From positions 124,001 through 188,000 of the forward strand of contig NZ_JADDXW010000006.1 of assembly GCF_017183135.1 (NCBI RefSeq): 64,000 bases of DNA. The letters run 5' to 3'. Shown piece by piece: positions 8,193 through 15,552 of the stretch; the first letter of the stretch is position 1; each line of letters opens with the position of its first letter. The notes under the pieces were generated by a model. It ran no database searches, had not been told where the DNA came from, and saw only the letters and a program-made list of their open reading frames with translations. The position numbers and the translations under genes were made by a program. Source of the DNA: Aurantimonas marina (lineage in GTDB: Bacteria > Pseudomonadota > Alphaproteobacteria > Rhizobiales > Rhizobiaceae).

Positions 8193-9113
8193 TCAGGCGG
8201 CGGCCGCTTCGCTGGCGGAGCTTTCCGGCGCCGACGCATCGTCGGCCCGAAGCCCGAGGATGTGGCAGATCGAATAGACCAGATCGGCGCGGTTCATGGT
8301 GTAGAAGTGGAAATCGGAGATGCCGCGCTTCTGCAAATCCAGCACCTGATCGGCGCAGACCGCCGCGGCGACGTGGCTGCGCGTCTGCTCGTCGTCCTCC
8401 AGCCCCTCGAAGCGCGCCGCGAGCCAGGCCGGAATGCTGGCGCCCGTGGCCGCGGAGAAGCGTGCGACCTTGGTGAAGTCGTGGATCGGCACGATGCCGG
8501 GCACGATCGGAATGTAGATGCCGGCGCGTCGCACGCGCTCGACATAGCGTTCGAAGGTGTCGTTGTCGAAGAAGAACTGGGTGATGGCGCGGGTCGCGCC
8601 ATTGTCGACCTTGCGCTTCAACAGGTCGATGTCTGTGGCGAAATCCGGGCTTTCGGGGTGCTTTTCGGGATAGGCGGCGACCGATATCTCGAAGTCGGCG
8701 AAGGCTTTCAGCCCGGCGACCAGCTCGACCGCGTTGCGATAGCCGTCCTTGTGAGCCACATATTCGCCGCCGACGCCGGCCTGGCTGTCGCCGCGCAGCG
8801 CCACGAAATGGCGGACACCGGTCTGCCAATATTGCCGAACGACGGCGTCGACTTCCTCCTTGGTGGCGTCGACACAGGTCAAATGCGCCGCCGGCGTCAG
8901 CCGCGTCTCCTTCAGGATGCGCTCGATCGTCTGATGGGTCCGCTCACGGGTCGAACCGCCTGCGCCGTAGGTCACCGAGACGAAACTGGGGCCGAGCGGC
9001 GCCAACCGCTTGATCGCGCGCCACAGATTCTCCTCCATCTTCTCGGTCTTCGGCGGAAAGAACTCAAAGGAGACATCGATGCCGGACGTCGAAAGGGGAT
9101 TGGAGCGGCTCAT
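8193..9113 (-). CDS. metF: 5,10-methylenetetrahydrofolate reductase
   Basis: MetF reduces methylene-THF to 5-methyl-THF for methionine synthesis. The 306-aa protein has the family pieces SFEFFPPKTEKMEENLW (near the N-terminus, including the catalytic Glu), FVSVTYGAGGSTRERT, HLTCVDATKEE, FVALRGDSQ, and the C-terminal GISDFHFYTMNRADL. ATG 9113 is the natural start; GTG 9123-9125 four codons earlier is possible. It begins immediately after the stop of the ArsR-methyltransferase regulator, so the two are one operon. The regulator's palindromic site at 10160-10179 probably sets expression by SAH/SAM level. Confidence 0.93.
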   Translation of the reverse strand: MSRSNPLSTSGIDVSFEFFPPKTEKMEENLWRAIKRLAPLGPSFVSVTYGAGGSTRERTHQTIERILKETRLTPAAHLTCVDATKEEVDAVVRQYWQTGVRHFVALRGDSQAGVGGEYVAHKDGYRNAVELVAGLKAFADFEISVAAYPEKHPESPDFATDIDLLKRKVDNGATRAITQFFFDNDTFERYVERVRRAGIYIPIVPGIVPIHDFTKVARFSAATGASIPAWLAARFEGLEDDEQTRSHVAAAVCADQVLDLQKRGISDFHFYTMNRADLVYSICHILGLRADDASAPESSASEAAAA

Positions 9114-9128
9114 GACGGCTTTCACTTC

Positions 9129-10142
9129 TCAGCTGACAAGGGTTTGACGGGCGGAGGCGGCTGCCGCGACCAAGAGGCGCGGGTCCTTCGCAATGCAGAT
9201 GGTCACGGTGAGTTCCCCGGTTTCGCCGCCACTGGAAACGAGATGGTCGATACTGACCTGTTCGAGACCGGCTTCTTCCAGATAGCCGACCAGCGTTGCG
9301 TCGGAAAAGCCGAGGCGCAGATGCGCGTGCTCGGCCCGCAGGAATTCCAACTCATGGGGGGCGAAATCGATGATCGCCAAACGGCCGCCCGGTGCAACGG
9401 CCCGCGCGGCCTCCGCGATGGCGGCTTGCGGATCGTCGAGATAATGCAGCACCTGATGGATGGTCACGAGATCGAAGGCCTGGCGCTCGACCGGCAGATG
9501 ATAGGCGTCGCCCTGGCGCACCTGGGCGTTGAGGATCTGTGCCGCATCGAGCTTGGCGCGGGCGATCGCCAGCATCTCGCGCGAGGCGTCGATGCCGACC
9601 GCCCGTTCGCAGCGCGGCGCCAGGAGCTCGAGAATTCGCCCCGTACCCGTGCCAATATCGAGGAGGGTTCCGATCCGCTTGGTCCCCAAGGCGGTGACAA
9701 GTGCCCGTTCGACCTCGGCGTCGGCGGCATGCAGCGCGCGGATGCGATCCCAACGGCCGGCATTGCGGGCGAAATAGTCGGCGGCGCGACGGGCCCGCTC
9801 GGCTCGCACCGCTTCCAGCCGCTCACCGTCGCGTTCGACCACTGAGTCGGCCTCGTCCGCCCAGGATAAAAGCGAGCGCACCAGCCCAACCACCGACGCG
9901 TCGTCGCTGACACGGAAATAGGCCCAGGCGCCTTCCTGATATCGCGCCAGCACTCCCGACTCCACCAGCAGCTTCAAATGCCGCGAAATGCGCGGCTGCG
10001 ATTGTCCGAGAATCGTCGTAAGCTCGCTCACCGTCAGATCGCTGCGGGCGAGAAGCAGAACGAGGCGAAGACGCGTCGGCTCGGCGACTGCCTTGAGGGC
10101 GTCGACGAGTGGCTCGAAGGAAAGTTTCTGGATGTCCAGCAT
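9129..10142 (-). CDS. ArsR-type regulator fused to a SAM-methyltransferase-like domain (SahR-like)
   Basis: The 337-aa protein has an N-terminal winged helix (residues about 1-95; recognition region LTVSELTTILGQSQPRISRH, 36-55) and a C-terminal class I methyltransferase fold with motif I LLDIGTGTGRI (160-170) and GIDASREML (183-191). No metal-binding ArsR cysteines are seen. Fusions of this kind next to methionine genes match the SahR regulator of the methionine cycle, which senses S-adenosylhomocysteine; here the methyltransferase domain would be the sensor. metF follows directly in the same operon, and a perfect 20-bp palindrome lies 17 bp upstream of the start. Real methyltransferase activity cannot be excluded. 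Confidence 0.8.
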   Translation of the reverse strand: MLDIQKLSFEPLVDALKAVAEPTRLRLVLLLARSDLTVSELTTILGQSQPRISRHLKLLVESGVLARYQEGAWAYFRVSDDASVVGLVRSLLSWADEADSVVERDGERLEAVRAERARRAADYFARNAGRWDRIRALHAADAEVERALVTALGTKRIGTLLDIGTGTGRILELLAPRCERAVGIDASREMLAIARAKLDAAQILNAQVRQGDAYHLPVERQAFDLVTIHQVLHYLDDPQAAIAEAARAVAPGGRLAIIDFAPHELEFLRAEHAHLRLGFSDATLVGYLEEAGLEQVSIDHLVSSGGETGELTVTICIAKDPRLLVAAAASARQTLVS

Positions 10143-10159
10143 GACGCATCTCGATTACG

Positions 10160-10179
10160 ATATAAAGATATCTTTATAT
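10160..10179. promoter_or_regulatory. Perfect 20-bp palindrome, probable SahR-type operator
   Basis: The sequence ATATAAAGATATCTTTATAT is exactly self-complementary. It lies just upstream of the ArsR-methyltransferase start and about 100 bp before trmO on the other strand. Its AAAGATATCTTT core fits the kind of palindrome used by methionine-cycle ArsR regulators. It is AT-only except for one G and one C, within GC-rich surroundings. Confidence 0.75.
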
Positions 10180-10277
10180 GAAGAAGGACGTCCGTGCAAG
10201 CGGTTTTCGATGAGCACGGTGCTTTCACCAAACCCGTTGGAGGGCAGGCGGTGCTGCCAGCGATCGGAGAAACGGCG

Positions 10278-10775
10278 ATGACCGCCTCCGACCAACGCGC
10301 GCCGGTCGTTCGTCCTGGCGAGGTCCGCTTCGACGGGCCCGAGCCCAACTATGACGATGCGGGGTTGGTTTTCATCGGCCGCGTTCGGTCGCCCTGGGCG
10401 AGCCGGGACGAGTGTCCGAAAAACCTGTCCGACGCCCGCGAGCGCGGGCAACCCGCCCGGGTCGAGATCGACGCGCGCTGGCGCGGCGCACTGACCGGGC
10501 TCGGCGTGGATCGTTCGGTGTTCCTGCTGACCTGGCTGGACGGCGCCGAGCGGGATCTCGCCATACAGGCGCCGCGTCATGCCGACGGCCCGCGCGGCAC
10601 CTTCATGCTGCGCTCGCCGGTGCGTCCGAACCCGATCGGGCTGCACCTCGTTCGGCTGCTCACCGTCGATCAACAGGCGGGCATTCTCACCATCGACGCC
10701 ATCGACGTGCGCGACGGCACGCCGCTCATCGACATCAAGCCGTATCTGGCGTCGATCGACGCGCCGCCGGAGTAA
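10278..10775 (+). CDS. TrmO-family tRNA t6A37 N6-methyltransferase
   Basis: The 165-aa protein is a TsaA/YaeB (TrmO) family member. These use SAM to methylate N6-threonylcarbamoyladenosine at tRNA position 37. Visible signatures are the first strand GLVFIGRVRSPW (about 30-41) and the SAM-binding loop LRSPVRPNPIGLHLVRL (about 114-130). ATG 10278 is supported by GGAGAAA upstream. The DUF2293 gene follows 3 bp after the stop, so they are co-transcribed. The gene lacks the C-terminal extension of E. coli TrmO, which is usual for the short alphaproteobacterial form. Confidence 0.75.
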   Translation: MTASDQRAPVVRPGEVRFDGPEPNYDDAGLVFIGRVRSPWASRDECPKNLSDARERGQPARVEIDARWRGALTGLGVDRSVFLLTWLDGAERDLAIQAPRHADGPRGTFMLRSPVRPNPIGLHLVRLLTVDQQAGILTIDAIDVRDGTPLIDIKPYLASIDAPPE

Positions 10776-10778
10776 AGA

Positions 10779-11147
10779 ATGCGAACCGACCGTCAAAGGC
10801 GCCTTGCCCACGCACTGACCGCGACGATCCCGCGCGCGCCTTTCCTTGACGCCGATGCGATCCGCACGGCGGCGCGTGCGCACCACATGCGGGCGCTGTC
10901 GCCCCAGAGCGCCGTCTGGCTGGCGACCGTGGCCCATATCCGGCATACGCATACCGATTACGACGCCTTGATGGACGAGGGTTACGACCGGGACGCCGCC
11001 CGCTTCTTCGTCCTCGATGCCATCAACGCCGTGCTCGATCGCTGGGGTGGGACGCGGCGGCTCGATGCCGATACCGACGATGGGCCGCCGTCAGCAGGTA
11101 TTGCCGAGATCACCCCAGCCGGGGACGAGAGCACCGGCCGCGCCTGA
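10779..11147 (+). CDS. DUF2293-domain protein
   Basis: This 122-aa protein has a conserved core (RAPFLDADAIRTAA, SAVWLATVAHIRHTHTDYDALMDEGYDRDAARFFVLDAINAVL, about residues 19-85) that matches DUF2293, a small helical family of unknown function. It follows the trmO-like gene after 3 bp and is probably translated from the same message. The last 35 residues are acidic and unstructured-looking. No function can be given. Confidence 0.75.
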   Translation: MRTDRQRRLAHALTATIPRAPFLDADAIRTAARAHHMRALSPQSAVWLATVAHIRHTHTDYDALMDEGYDRDAARFFVLDAINAVLDRWGGTRRLDADTDDGPPSAGIAEITPAGDESTGRA

Positions 11148-11188
11148 TCCGGACAGGGCCTCATCGCAGCGACAGCCTCCCCGCGGCG

Positions 11189-11764
11189 CTATCCGTAAAT
11201 CCACTGCTCCGGGACGCGGGCCTCGAAGGGTTCTCCGATCACGATGCGGCTTGGCTTCTCCACCCAGGCGACGAGGCCGCGCCGGTGCCTTGCCGCCGTG
11301 ACGAAGCCGAGTTCGATGTCGTCACGCCCCTCGTACCGCCCGGCGACGGCGCGGCCCGACAACCGGCACGGACCGTTGTCGCCATCGATCCGCAAGGTGA
11401 CCCCACCGGAAAACATCAGGATCGTGCGGGGCGGCAGCCAGGAGAGATCAACAATGCCTTCGACGAGCAGATTGCCGCCGATCCATTCCGGCCTGATCTC
11501 CGCGACATCCAACCGAGCGGCAGCCTCGGCGAGTTCGTCGGCGGCCAGCAGCGAAAGCTGGCGCTCGTTGCGGATTTCGGTGCCGCGCGGATACCACGGT
11601 TCGCGTCCGCCCGACCGGCGCGTGATTCCACCATGGCGGTCGCCGGCGATGCCGTCGAAGCCAAGATCGAGAGACGCGACCGGTGCCGTTTCGAAGCCGC
11701 CGTCGCCGGTGCGAAACAGCCCCGCAACCCAGCCGGCCCGCTTATTCGCGCGCGTTCGTATCAT
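11189..11764 (-). CDS. MOSC-domain protein
   Basis: The 191-aa protein carries a MOSC domain, a fold found in molybdenum-cofactor sulfurases and in YiiM-type molybdoenzyme partners. It has GIAGDRHGGI (about 37-46), a basic NERQLSLLAADEL (about 65-77), and NGPCRLSGRAVAG, in which the single cysteine is at the position expected to bind or carry the cofactor sulfur. ATG 11764 was chosen because the protein begins naturally with MIRTRANKRAGWVAGLF. It is convergent with trmO-DUF2293 and just downstream of the DedA gene on its own strand (41 bp). Confidence 0.8.
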   Translation of the reverse strand: MIRTRANKRAGWVAGLFRTGDGGFETAPVASLDLGFDGIAGDRHGGITRRSGGREPWYPRGTEIRNERQLSLLAADELAEAAARLDVAEIRPEWIGGNLLVEGIVDLSWLPPRTILMFSGGVTLRIDGDNGPCRLSGRAVAGRYEGRDDIELGFVTAARHRRGLVAWVEKPSRIVIGEPFEARVPEQWIYG

Positions 11765-11805
11765 GGTTCCCCCCAACGGCCCGACTTCGGGCGGCCGCAT
11801 ACCAG

Positions 11806-12441
11806 CTACCCTTCCGCTTCCGATGGTTCGCTTGCCTCCGGCTCGACCTTTGCCTCGAACGTTATGACCCGGTAGATGTAAAAGATCACGATTAGCCCAA
11901 GAACGACATTCGACACTGGACCGACATAGGCCTCGACCGCGTCGTAGTTCTGCCCAAGCAGATAGCCAGCGCCGGCCAGCAGGCTGGTCCAGACGGCGCT
12001 GCCGATCGCCGACAGCACAAGAAAGACCAGTAGCGACATCTTTGCGATGCCGGCGGGCACGGAGATCAACGTGCGGACGGTGGGAATCAGCCGGCCGAAC
12101 AGCACCGCAGAATAGCCATGCCGGCGGAACCAGCTGTCTGCGGAGTCCACGTCGTCGGGAGCCAGCGTGAGCCAGCGGCCGTGACGCGCCGCGAGCCGTT
12201 TCAGCCGCCGTTTACCGATCAGTTTGCCGGCGTAGTACCAGGGGATGACGCCGGCGAGCGATCCAATGGTGCCGGCCAAAATCACCGTGAGCATCGACAT
12301 CTGGCCGCTGGCGGCCTGGTAGCCGGCCAGCGGCATGATCAGTTCGGAGGGAATCGGCGGGAAAATGTTCTCCAGGAACATCAACAGGGCGATGCCGAAG
12401 GCACCGAGGCTGTCCATCAGGGTCTTGACGAAAACATCCAT
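11806..12441 (-). CDS. DedA-family membrane protein
   Basis: This 211-aa integral membrane protein belongs to the DedA/SNARE-associated family, whose members are linked to lipid flipping and membrane homeostasis. It has an early FLENIFPPIPSELIMPLAGY re-entrant region (about 23-42) and the signature GRLIPTVRTLISVPAG (about 116-131) with the conserved arginine and proline. Several hydrophobic spans follow, and the C-terminal tail is acidic and cytoplasmic-looking. ATG 12441 gives the expected short N-terminus MDVFVKTLMDSLG. The nearest gene on the same strand is the MOSC protein. Confidence 0.88.
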   Translation of the reverse strand: MDVFVKTLMDSLGAFGIALLMFLENIFPPIPSELIMPLAGYQAASGQMSMLTVILAGTIGSLAGVIPWYYAGKLIGKRRLKRLAARHGRWLTLAPDDVDSADSWFRRHGYSAVLFGRLIPTVRTLISVPAGIAKMSLLVFLVLSAIGSAVWTSLLAGAGYLLGQNYDAVEAYVGPVSNVVLGLIVIFYIYRVITFEAKVEPEASEPSEAEG

Positions 12442-12620
12442 GAGCAAATCCGTGGCTTCCGGGACTGGACCCTGTTCGACGGCGGGGCGGACCCGTTCAC
12501 CGCCAAGCAACGAATACCGACGCGTAACGATCCGCCGCGGGAGGAAATAATCCCGATGCGACCGGCACTGGTCCGCGCCGTTCGCTTGCGGCCGTCAGCG
12601 ATCGATGCTCATGTGGCGCG

Positions 12621-13022
12621 ATGACGACGGGCCTTCGGAGCTTCGACAACTTCTCCTGGGCAAGCCTCCTGGCCGGCCGCGACGTGCTGATCTGCGATGG
12701 CGACGCCAGTCGGGCGCTGCAGACCGCCGAGGCGCTGGAGCGGGCTGGCGCCCGCGCGACGATCGCGGAAAGCCAGAGGGTTGCACTCGACCGCCTGCCC
12801 CGTCGCAACTTCACCCTCGCCGTCGTCGCGCTGGACGGTGTGGGCGAAGTCGATGCGGTGCTGTCGAAGGCGCTGAACGCGGCCAACACGAAACTTCTGA
12901 TCATGGCCGAGCCGGCGCGGCATCCAAGCCTGCGCGATGCCGAGCCCCGCACCTGCGTCGTCGGCCTTGCGACCAGCGAGCGGCAATTGGTGATGATGCT
13001 CACCGCCTCGAAGGACGAATAG
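12621..13022 (+). CDS. Degenerate receiver-like protein
   Basis: The 133-aa protein has a receiver-like layout. The acidic pair lies in DVLICDGDASRALQTAEALERAGA (about 21-44), a beta-3 strand in FTLAVVALDGVGE (about 63-75), a KLLIMAEPA strand, and there is a final VVGLATSERQLVMML helix. At the place where the phospho-accepting aspartate is expected the strand reads VVAL, with an Asp one position late, so phosphorylation is doubtful. It is convergent with an HWE kinase-response regulator pair. It may be a stand-in partner of that system; this is inference. Confidence 0.55.
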   Translation: MTTGLRSFDNFSWASLLAGRDVLICDGDASRALQTAEALERAGARATIAESQRVALDRLPRRNFTLAVVALDGVGEVDAVLSKALNAANTKLLIMAEPARHPSLRDAEPRTCVVGLATSERQLVMMLTASKDE

Positions 13023-13031
13023 GCTGCGACG

Positions 13032-13385
13032 TTACCCCAGCGCCGAACCAATCGAGGTTTCGATCTGCTGCTCGGTATAAGGTTTCTGCAACACGGGACA
13101 GGTCTGCCATTCCTCCTCAAGGCCCGAGCGCCCATAGCCGGTGGCAAAGACGATCGGCACCCCGGCACTGCGGAAACGTTCCGCCACCGGATACACCTTT
13201 TCTCCCCCGACATTGACATCCAGGATCGCGACGTCGACCTCCACGCCGGAGTCGATCATCTCATGGGCGCCGTTGAGGCGCATAGCCAGCCCCACAACCT
13301 CGCATCCGAGGTCAAACAGCATATCTTCCAGTTGCATGGCTACAAGGCTCTCGTCCTCGACGACGAAGATCTTCAGACCCTTCAT
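13032..13385 (-). CDS. Single-domain response regulator
   Basis: The 117-aa protein is a lone CheY-like receiver. It has the acidic pair in IFVVEDESLV (Glu9/Asp10), the phospho-acceptor Asp in VDVAILDVNVGG (about 56), Thr in VFATGYG (about 81-84) and Lys in VLQKPYTE. There is no output domain, so it signals by protein contact or returns phosphate. ATG 13385 begins 13 bp after the HWE kinase stop, giving a kinase-regulator operon. Such single-domain partners of HWE kinases are frequent in rhizobial stress and light signalling. Confidence 0.88.
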   Translation of the reverse strand: MKGLKIFVVEDESLVAMQLEDMLFDLGCEVVGLAMRLNGAHEMIDSGVEVDVAILDVNVGGEKVYPVAERFRSAGVPIVFATGYGRSGLEEEWQTCPVLQKPYTEQQIETSIGSALG

Positions 13386-13398
13386 GGCATGCGATCCG

Positions 13399-14880
13399 TT
13401 ACGCGGCTGAGCTGTCAAATTCGTCCACCTCGGACAGGGCAATCTGGAACCGACAAATGAGCCCGGTTTTGCCGAGGTCAAGGGAAAGAGCACCGGCAAG
13501 CTCGCCTTCGATAATCCGCCGCAGCATACGGATGCCGAAACCGGGGATCAGACCGCGACCGGCGGGACCGCCCATGGTCTCGCGCCAGATCACGTTGAGG
13601 TGCCGGCCGTCACGATGCTGCGACGTATTCCATTCAACGGCGAGGGTGCCGGCGGAAGATGCCATCGCTCCATAACGGTCCGCATTGGTGGCAAGTTCAT
13701 GGAAAACCATGGCGAGCGCAATCGCCCATTTCGATGTCAGGTGTACCTCTGGGCCGGCCATTCGAATCCGCGCCGGGTCGAACGCAGCGAGTTCCTGGCG
13801 CAGCAGCACAGACAGGCCCGCCGCTTCCCAGCGACGTGCCGAAAGGACGTCGTGCGCCTGGCTCAACGCCATGATCCGCGCCTCGAAGGCATAGCGGGCC
13901 TCCTCCGGATCGGTGATATTGCGAAAACTCTGCCGCGCCATCGCCTGAACGGTCGATAGCGTGTTCTTCACGCGATGGTTCAATTCGTCGATCAAAACCC
14001 GTTGACGTTGTGCCGCGCGAATCGATTCGGTTCGGTCGAAGCCCTGAACGAAGACACCGGATATCTTTCCGGCGGCGTCGCGGATCGGGTTGTAGGAAAA
14101 GTCGATGAAGGACTCTGTGGGCTCACCCTGCGGCTGTGACCGGATCATCACCCTGACGCCCTCGCCGGAAAAGCTGCGGCCTTCGCTGAAGACCTCATCC
14201 AACATTTCGAAGAAGCCCTGCCCTTCGATTTCCGGGATGACGGTACGGACCGGGCGGCCAATGGCGTCGCGCCCACCGATGAAGCGGGAATAGGTATCGT
14301 TGACGAAGGTAAAGACATGGTCGGCTCCCTGCAGCACCGCGATCATGCCCGGCGCTTGGCGGAACAAACCACGGAATTCCTCGGCTTGAGAGACTGATGT
14401 CTGATAGGCTTCCTCGACGTCCTGGGCGTGCTTGAGCAGGGCCAGTTCACTGGGGACCGTGCGGAACGGCACCGAACTGGCTTCCTTCAGACGGGCGATC
14501 TCCGTGACGTCGACAGTATTTTGGATAATGAACTCGACTTCGTCCTCGGCGCTCCTTACCGGCGTATGCGTTGCCGTCCAATAGCGTTGCTCAAATCCGC
14601 CGCCAGCCGAGAGCGGGCGGGGAATATCGTAGGGAATGAAGGCGATCGTATCGGGCTCGCCACTCTTGAGCACCTCATCGAGGGAGGCCTTCAGCCGGCG
14701 CCCGCTCTCCCCTTCATTAGGAAACATGTCGAAGAGCTTCCGTCCCACCAGTTCCTCGCGCGGGCGCATTACCGCACTCTCGTAGGCGCGGTTGACGGCG
14801 ACGTAACGCAACTCCGAATCCAGCACCATGTAGGGACTGGGAAGGGCATCGAAGAATGATTCAAATTGCGGGGGTCTCAT
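13399..14880 (-). CDS. Soluble PAS-PAS HWE-family sensor histidine kinase
   Basis: The 493-aa kinase has two PAS domains (about residues 6-125 and 170-285) and a C-terminal HWE catalytic region. The phospho-acceptor is His302 in IDELNHRVKNTLSTVQAMARQ, the ATP-binding N-box is FHELATNADRYGAM (about 393-406), and the HWE hallmark is IWRETMGGP (431-439). No membrane span is seen, so it senses a cytoplasmic cue. The PAS domains lack the NCRFLQ flavin motif of LOV proteins. It shares an operon with the single receiver that follows. Its targets are not encoded nearby. Confidence 0.88.
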   Translation of the reverse strand: MRPPQFESFFDALPSPYMVLDSELRYVAVNRAYESAVMRPREELVGRKLFDMFPNEGESGRRLKASLDEVLKSGEPDTIAFIPYDIPRPLSAGGGFEQRYWTATHTPVRSAEDEVEFIIQNTVDVTEIARLKEASSVPFRTVPSELALLKHAQDVEEAYQTSVSQAEEFRGLFRQAPGMIAVLQGADHVFTFVNDTYSRFIGGRDAIGRPVRTVIPEIEGQGFFEMLDEVFSEGRSFSGEGVRVMIRSQPQGEPTESFIDFSYNPIRDAAGKISGVFVQGFDRTESIRAAQRQRVLIDELNHRVKNTLSTVQAMARQSFRNITDPEEARYAFEARIMALSQAHDVLSARRWEAAGLSVLLRQELAAFDPARIRMAGPEVHLTSKWAIALAMVFHELATNADRYGAMASSAGTLAVEWNTSQHRDGRHLNVIWRETMGGPAGRGLIPGFGIRMLRRIIEGELAGALSLDLGKTGLICRFQIALSEVDEFDSSAA

Positions 14881-15552
14881 TCAGCGATATACTCTGTCGC
14901 ACAAGGCTGCCGCCTGGCTTCCGCTTCCGTCCCACTCATCTACAGGTCCTCATACACTGAACCTCGGCGCCCTTGCACCTTGGCATACCCTTTTTTCCTG
15001 CTTCCGGACTGCCTAGGCAAGCCGAAGGATCACCACAGAGCCGAACATCCGGACCGTCGTGATGACTGCTTTCGTGCATGTATGCAGCCGCCCCTCGTCC
15101 AAAAGACCCCGCACTTCAGACGAACGCCAGCTCGTATCAACGCGCGAGCGGGTCTTCGGTTTCACAGAAATATAGCCGGCTACGGCTGGCATGGTTTTTT
15201 CTTCGTCGGTGAAGGCAGCTTCCGTGCCCGTGTTACTATCCAGGCGTCGCCTCCCAGCGGCACGATCATCCATTCGGGATCCCGTATTCGACTCTCGGCC
15301 TCCGATTACAAGTTTTCTAACTGTTCGGGTGATCAATTCTTACCTCGCACGTAATTGAAAAACCCGGGCAGGCCGTGCATTAGGTCATCCGTGTTTTGGT
15401 GGCGGAGGCAGGGTGGCGGCAACCGGCAGACGGTTCGCCCTTACCTGCCGGCGCCGCAAGATGCAGCAAGGCCGCAGCGGGCATGGGAAGCGCCGCGGGC
15501 CTGACGAAAGAGCCGCGAAGCCGCTTCGGCGGATTCCACGAAGGAGAGAGTG
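14881..15552. other. Gene-free stretch between kinase and transketolase
   Basis: About 670 bases separate the divergent kinase and transketolase genes. Base composition is less GC-biased from 14900 to 15370, and the short open frames there (for example minus strand 15013-15336) show no coding character. The final 150 bases form the transketolase leader, with the ribosome-binding site GGAGAGAG just before 15553. No known RNA motif was recognised. Confidence 0.4.

Noticed and set aside
8262-9845. Plus-strand open frame of 527 codons opposite metF and its regulator
   Set aside because: Shadow of two firmly identified genes; composition is typical of antisense frames in GC-rich DNA.
15013-15336. 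107-codon minus-strand frame in the gap before transketolase
   Set aside because: No ribosome-binding site, no family resemblance and no coding-type base bias.
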